The translations under genes were made by a program, and so were the position numbers. A model generated the notes under the pieces. It made no database searches. It was not told the origin of the DNA and worked only from the letters and a program-made list of their open reading frames with translations. Below, one piece after another: positions 23,203 through 23,328 of a stretch of DNA of 23,328 bases; position 1 is the first letter of the stretch, and the number at the start of each line of letters is the position of its first letter. Source of the DNA: Bacteroidetes bacterium UBA3022 (GTDB lineage Bacteria > Bacteroidota > Bacteroidia > Chitinophagales > BACL12); contig DDYY01000022.1 in the NCBI GenBank assembly GCA_002346225.1, forward strand, positions 758 to 24,085, given 5' to 3'.

Positions 23203-23328
23203 ATGCCACTGCTGCAGCGATACAGATTGGAACTCTCCCTCGTTTTATTGGGGTGCGTGGTCTTGTTGCCCGGGCTGGGAGCAGCGAATCTATTCGACTG
23301 GGACGAAATCAATTTTGCGGAGATAGCC
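23203..23328 (+). CDS. GT39-type membrane glycosyltransferase, 5' part only
   Basis: An ATG at 23203 opens 42 codons that run to the window edge without a stop. After a short basic start (MPLLQRYRLE) comes a hydrophobic helix (about 11-27), then NLFDWDEINFAEIA (29-42). The DWDE...FAE pattern is that of the first periplasmic loop in ArnT/PMT-like (GT39/GT83) glycosyltransferases, which move sugars from lipid carriers to lipid A or proteins and use an acidic residue in this loop. The rest is outside the window, so substrate and integrity cannot be judged. It starts 39 bases after the acyl-CoA dehydrogenase stop codon. Confidence 0.7.
   Translation, partial: MPLLQRYRLELSLVLLGCVVLLPGLGAANLFDWDEINFAEIA

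Overview
The window looks like ordinary chromosomal DNA of a member of the Bacteroidota, probably from the Chitinophagales/Saprospirales side; the phylum is well supported, the order is a guess. The evidence is the gene order rplM-rpsI-rpsB-tsf, the run glmS - DUF4270 lipoprotein - short GT5-like protein - panC - panD - YbhN-like flippase, several promoters of the Bacteroidota type (TTG, about 19-21 bases, TAnnTTTG), a general lack of Shine-Dalgarno sequences, and a GH92 mannosidase. No tRNA, rRNA, CRISPR array, insertion sequence, phage gene or recognisable defence or toxin-antitoxin system was found.

Layout. Bases 1-349 hold no gene but a block of degenerate short repeats. 350-1027 is a membrane zinc metallopeptidase closed by a strong terminator. 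1189-3795 is a ribosomal and translation operon (L13, S9, S2, EF-Ts), also closed by a hairpin, followed by an ABC-F translation factor of the YbiT type whose second Walker A is lost (3873-5507). 5508-5715 is a repeat-bearing gap between convergent genes. 5716-12516 lies wholly on the minus strand: in transcription order a K+ channel with an RCK domain, a DinB-like protein, a ROK sugar kinase, a GH92 alpha-mannosidase and a secreted protein of unknown function. A TerC-type membrane protein (12594-13316) is transcribed divergently from the channel.

13363-19134 is a second minus-strand run: GT5-like protein, DUF4270 lipoprotein, glmS, rbfA and a LolC/E-type permease. It diverges from the plus-strand run panC, panD, flippase, rfaE2-like nucleotidyltransferase and acyl-CoA dehydrogenase, ending with the first 42 codons of a GT39-type glycosyltransferase cut by the window edge. 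The two runs start from a shared 140-base region in which the best promoter motifs overlap face to face.

How they fit together. The first block builds ribosomes. The divergent cluster mixes envelope precursor supply (GlmS for UDP-GlcNAc, the heptose-type nucleotidyltransferase, flippase, GT39), envelope proteins (DUF4270 lipoprotein, LolC/E-like permease), coenzyme A precursor synthesis (PanC, PanD) and ribosome maturation (RbfA). The GH92 and ROK genes suggest uptake and phosphorylation of sugars released from mannose-rich glycans. No clearly new system is visible. The points most worth a second look are the half-length GT5 protein, the ABC-F factor with a dead second P-loop, the unknown secreted protein at 5716-6867 and the degenerate repeat families.
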